From the NCBI RefSeq assembly GCF_000003605.2, contig NW_003124894.1:801054-845775 (forward strand): a stretch of 44,722 bases of DNA. The letters run 5' to 3'. A program made the position numbers and the translations under genes. This document shows positions 41,527-44,722 of this stretch, in pieces; position 1 is the stretch's first letter; every line of letters begins with the position of its first letter. The notes below the pieces were generated by a model. It did not search any database. It had not been told where the DNA came from and worked only from the letters and a program-made list of their open reading frames with translations. The DNA is from Saccoglossus kowalevskii (Eukaryota > Hemichordata > Enteropneusta > Harrimaniidae).

Positions 41527-44500
41527 TCAGCGATTCTGCCGGTGACGGAGAGATAGAATCCAGGTCAGGGGAAGCCCCACGACCTCAAGATTCTTTTACC
41601 CCTTACGTCACGAACCCACGTGACCGAGGCCACCTGGCAGCGCCACAGGTAGCCGTCCATCACTCTTATTTTTTCTCCGCCTCGAGTGGAGATGAAATCT
41701 AGCGAGCTCTGCTGGATCGCCTGCTTTTTTTTTTCCTGTCCAGATTTATAGCTTGGGTTGTTGACATTGTAGCTGGTAGGATAAGTTTTTAGCAATATAT
41801 AGATGTAATGACAGCACCAGGGCTCGCTGCAGTTTTCTTTCCGGTCTCCTCGTGTTTCGAGTCGACCGTGCAGTGGTTATATTCAGAATTTACCAGCATA
41901 GAACCCGCATCCGAGATACTTTGTCGTAGCTACGTGCGGGTTTCAGGTTTTTTGCGTAAAAGCGTGTTTTTTCACTGGAGTTCTGAAGCCTGAGATTTTC
42001 TTTCAGAGCCATCAAAAGACTGACCGCATCACAGCAAGGTCGCGCGTCCAGTAAACAAATCGGTTAAAGTGAGTTGCGTGTTTTGCTTGAGTGGAAAGTC
42101 CTCACGCTCGGCTACCAGCACTTCATGTACCGGGACGTCGAGTAAGAGGCCTGACGGTGGAGGTACCAATATTTTTCTCGGTCTCCCCCGCTGATCGAAG
42201 GGCATCCTCACAGTTTTTTCAGGCGGTGTTTTACCGGCTACAGTGAGGCTGTGCCCCTGGGGGCTTTCCTCCTATGGGGCCCGTTGTGGGTCTCTTTGTG
42301 GACCCTTCCTCGCACGGCGCTGGGTTTGCTTTTGGGTTGAGGGCTTTGGTCGAAGGACTGTCGGGGCAATTGCGTCCCTGGCAGGCCGGGTAGATCAGAC
42401 GCAGTCGGAGCGAGCTGTCTCCACTGTGTCCCCTCGATGGACAAGCAGGAAGAGACACGAAAGCATGTTTGCATTCAAACACGTCTCTTCCGGGGAACCC
42501 CCGTTCCCAGTCACGGCTCTCCCACTATTTTGGGGGGTGGCTGAGGCTCAGGCTAATTGCACCGGTCCTTCTCTGGATCCTCGGGCACTGAATGCCATCG
42601 GGGTGCTGACAGCCAAGTCGCCGATCTCGGGCCAGGGCTTTCAGGGCAGGGCACACGTTGACCCCCCCCCCCACTTTCAGCCAGCTAGGATTCGTCATGC
42701 GGTAACGGTACAACGGTAACAAATTTATCCTTGTGTCTGGTCCTCGCTGTGGGTTTTGACTCCTTTCTTACCGACCCACGGGCGTCCCCAGAGGAAACCG
42801 ACCCTGTCATGAGACGCACAGTCGAACACGCTCCCTCTCACATATTTAAAGTGAAAGGAGACGCAGTTCGCTCGCGTCGGATACAGCCAGTACTCCTGGG
42901 AGTCCCTCAGAGTCTTCCATCTGTATGACTCGGTGAGCCACGCTTTTGGGGTGAGGCGGAGTATCATCAATCCCAGTGATACGATGTATAAACCCCCACC
43001 CTTGATCCTAAAGCAACCACCTAAGGTTGCTTCAACGCTTATGGGATCACGGGCATCGGGATCCAAAGCAACCCCATTGGCACATCTCTCCCTGTCCGCC
43101 TGAGTGTGGCGCAGAGCACGCAAACGGTGTTGATGGGGGGCGGGTGGGGATAACATTAGGCAACACTTCCCACTGGACCAAACGCTACCCGGTCGGTGTG
43201 GTTTCGGGATCAGACCCCATAGCGTGGGATGAGACCAAAACGCCCCCAACCGGATTCCAAGGCTCCTTCCCCAGACCCCGGTACCACTTATTTGGCAAAC
43301 CGGGCAAAGGGGGATAGCCGCGTTCCATGGGTGTTTTTGCCAATTGAAGACGACCCACCCAGTCCCGAGGGCAGAGTTGCTTGAGCACATTATTATGCGT
43401 GACCAGGCACGTGTTCGGTGAATGGCCAGGTCACAACTTAGTGACTACTTCTGGCCTTGGGGAACTCACCTCATGGGGGAAGGGAGCACCCCCCCTCGCA
43501 ACTGCCGAACACATGGCCACATATTCCTGTCGTAGTCCGGTTTGGAGACGGCGGGTGACCGATCCCTGGACCTTTCCAGGTGGTGACATCCATTTACGGG
43601 ATATCGCTGAAATCTCCATTTCCCCCCCTCAGTGTCTCCCCTGTTGGGCACTGCCAGGGGAGGCCCGCAAGGCGGAAGCAATCAGACAGGAAGTAGCAGT
43701 TTGCCGGGGAAAGACGCCATACACAGGGTACATCAGCCGGAACTAAGGCCAGGCTTCTACCCAAATGTGTTCGTAGTACCAAATCTACAAGTGGCAGGCG
43801 TCCAGTTTTGGACCTAGGCAGACTGAATCAGTACGTGCTCCTCGATCAGTTCCACATGGAGACACCATTCAGGGTTCTTCTCTCCATCCACCATTTTGAC
43901 TGGCTAGCCCCGCTAGACTTAAGCGGGGCCTGCCTGCATGTACCGATCGCCCAGCTGGGCCAAGTATTCGAATTTCGGGTGAACCCCCAAACACTCCCCA
44001 GGCCGCACTATGCAGCCGCCCGGTATAACGATTGTTATAACTCCGAGCTCTCCTATGGGAACTAGATAGGCGGGTTTCGATCTCGGACCAAGTGAAGGAA
44101 GCCCTGCCCTGGTGGTCATCACTGGCCAACCTCGGACAGGGGAGCCCCTTGGGCCCGCTCGCCGCAGGTATGACTCTGGTAACAGATATCTCCCCCAGGG
44201 TTGGCGAGCGCATCTATTGGGCCAACAAGCCCAAGGATATGGCCCCCGCATTAGTTTCAGGACTATCATATCAACCGGCTCGAACTGAGAACAGTGTACT
44301 TAGCACTACCACGCTTTCTACCCGTGGTTCGAGACCACAGAGTCCTGCTCTGCACAGGCAACGCTGCGGTGGTCTCCTTCAAGAAGGAGGGGGGACGCAT
44401 CCCCCATCGTTGACAGTCTTAGCGGAGCAAAATCCTCCTTTGGTGCCTGGAATACAATGTGGAGCTAACCGCACACCACCTTCTAGGGGTGAGGAACAGT

Positions 44501-44722
44501 CTGGCGACGCCCTGTTAGGGCGGCTCTGTCTCCAAAACATGGAGTGGCTGATACCCCAGTGGGTAGCCTCCAGGCTGTTTCGACCGTGGGACGGTCCAAG
44601 GTTGAACCATTTTGCCGCACCCCGTAATGCCAAGCTCCCGACGTACGTAACACTCCTGCTGACTCCAGAAGCCTGGGCCAGGGTCGCTTTGCTAGCCCCG
44701 TGGACCCACTTAGTTGTGTACA
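41527..44722 (+). mobile_element. DIRS-type (tyrosine-recombinase) retroelement, broken, runs off window
   Basis: At about 41527 the sequence changes abruptly from AT-rich to GC-rich, which marks the approximate left end. From about 43735 to the window edge the + strand resembles the reverse transcriptase and RNase H regions of DIRS-like elements, for example PELRPGFYPNVFVVPNLQVA near 43775 and a histidine-rich RNase H/connection region near 44300-44700. The 41.5-43.7 kb part would be leader and Gag-like sequence by position. The tyrosine recombinase and right terminus would lie beyond the window. The element is a fossil: the coding regions are broken many times (on the order of ten or more), so it is old and inactive. 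Short ORFs here are remnants or shadows. The insertion is downstream of ASZ1 exon 10 and probably within its last intron. Confidence 0.8.

Noticed and set aside
42243-44633. Many ORFs of 60-221 codons on both strands in the GC-rich right end
   Set aside because: GC-rich sequence has few stops; these are remnants or shadows of the broken DIRS-type element, not host genes.

Overview
The window is AT-rich, intron-rich animal DNA. Two recognisable host genes lie on the + strand: ST7 (suppressor of tumorigenicity 7 family; coding exons from 13197 to 30257) and ASZ1/GASZ (ankyrin, SAM and basic-zipper germline protein; coding exons from 34440 to 40832, last exon not in the window). Both are split into many short exons with canonical GT-AG junctions and consistent phases. 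The compact introns (0.1-3 kb), single genes where vertebrates have ST7 plus ST7L, and a mix of L1-like LINE, DIRS-like, Harbinger-, hAT-, mariner- and piggyBac-type elements suggest a marine invertebrate, most likely a non-vertebrate deuterostome such as a hemichordate or cephalochordate. The phylum is inference and cannot be settled from this window alone.

Layout. 1-898: dead L1-like reverse transcriptase on the - strand. 1.1-6.2 kb: miniature transposons, a dispersed capped array, and two head-to-tail copies of a 1.3-1.5 kb repeat. 9.8-10.7 kb: a 95-bp satellite. 11.2-12.4 kb: a Harbinger-like element carrying a coding-like segment. 13.2-30.3 kb: ST7, with an assembly gap inside one exon and introns holding three minisatellites, several miniature transposons and an 82-nt hairpin that looks like a microRNA precursor. 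30.3-34.4 kb: ST7 3' UTR and a short intergenic interval. 34.4-40.8 kb: ASZ1. 41.5-44.7 kb: a GC-rich, broken DIRS-type retroelement running off the right end.

ST7 is a membrane protein of incompletely known function. ASZ1 is a mitochondria-associated factor of the piRNA pathway in the germ line. No joint function is known, but the two are near neighbours in vertebrates too (ST7-WNT2-ASZ1-CFTR on human 7q31). The linkage here therefore looks like old microsynteny, with no WNT2 recognised between them. ST7 exon 1, which encodes the first membrane segment, and the membrane-anchor exon of ASZ1 were not found.

Most of the remaining sequence is repeat-derived. The items most worth following up are the intronic hairpin at 26900-26983, the coding segment inside the Harbinger-like element, the 325-bp transposon nested in a 35-bp minisatellite with an older copy 5 kb away, and the ST7-ASZ1 linkage.
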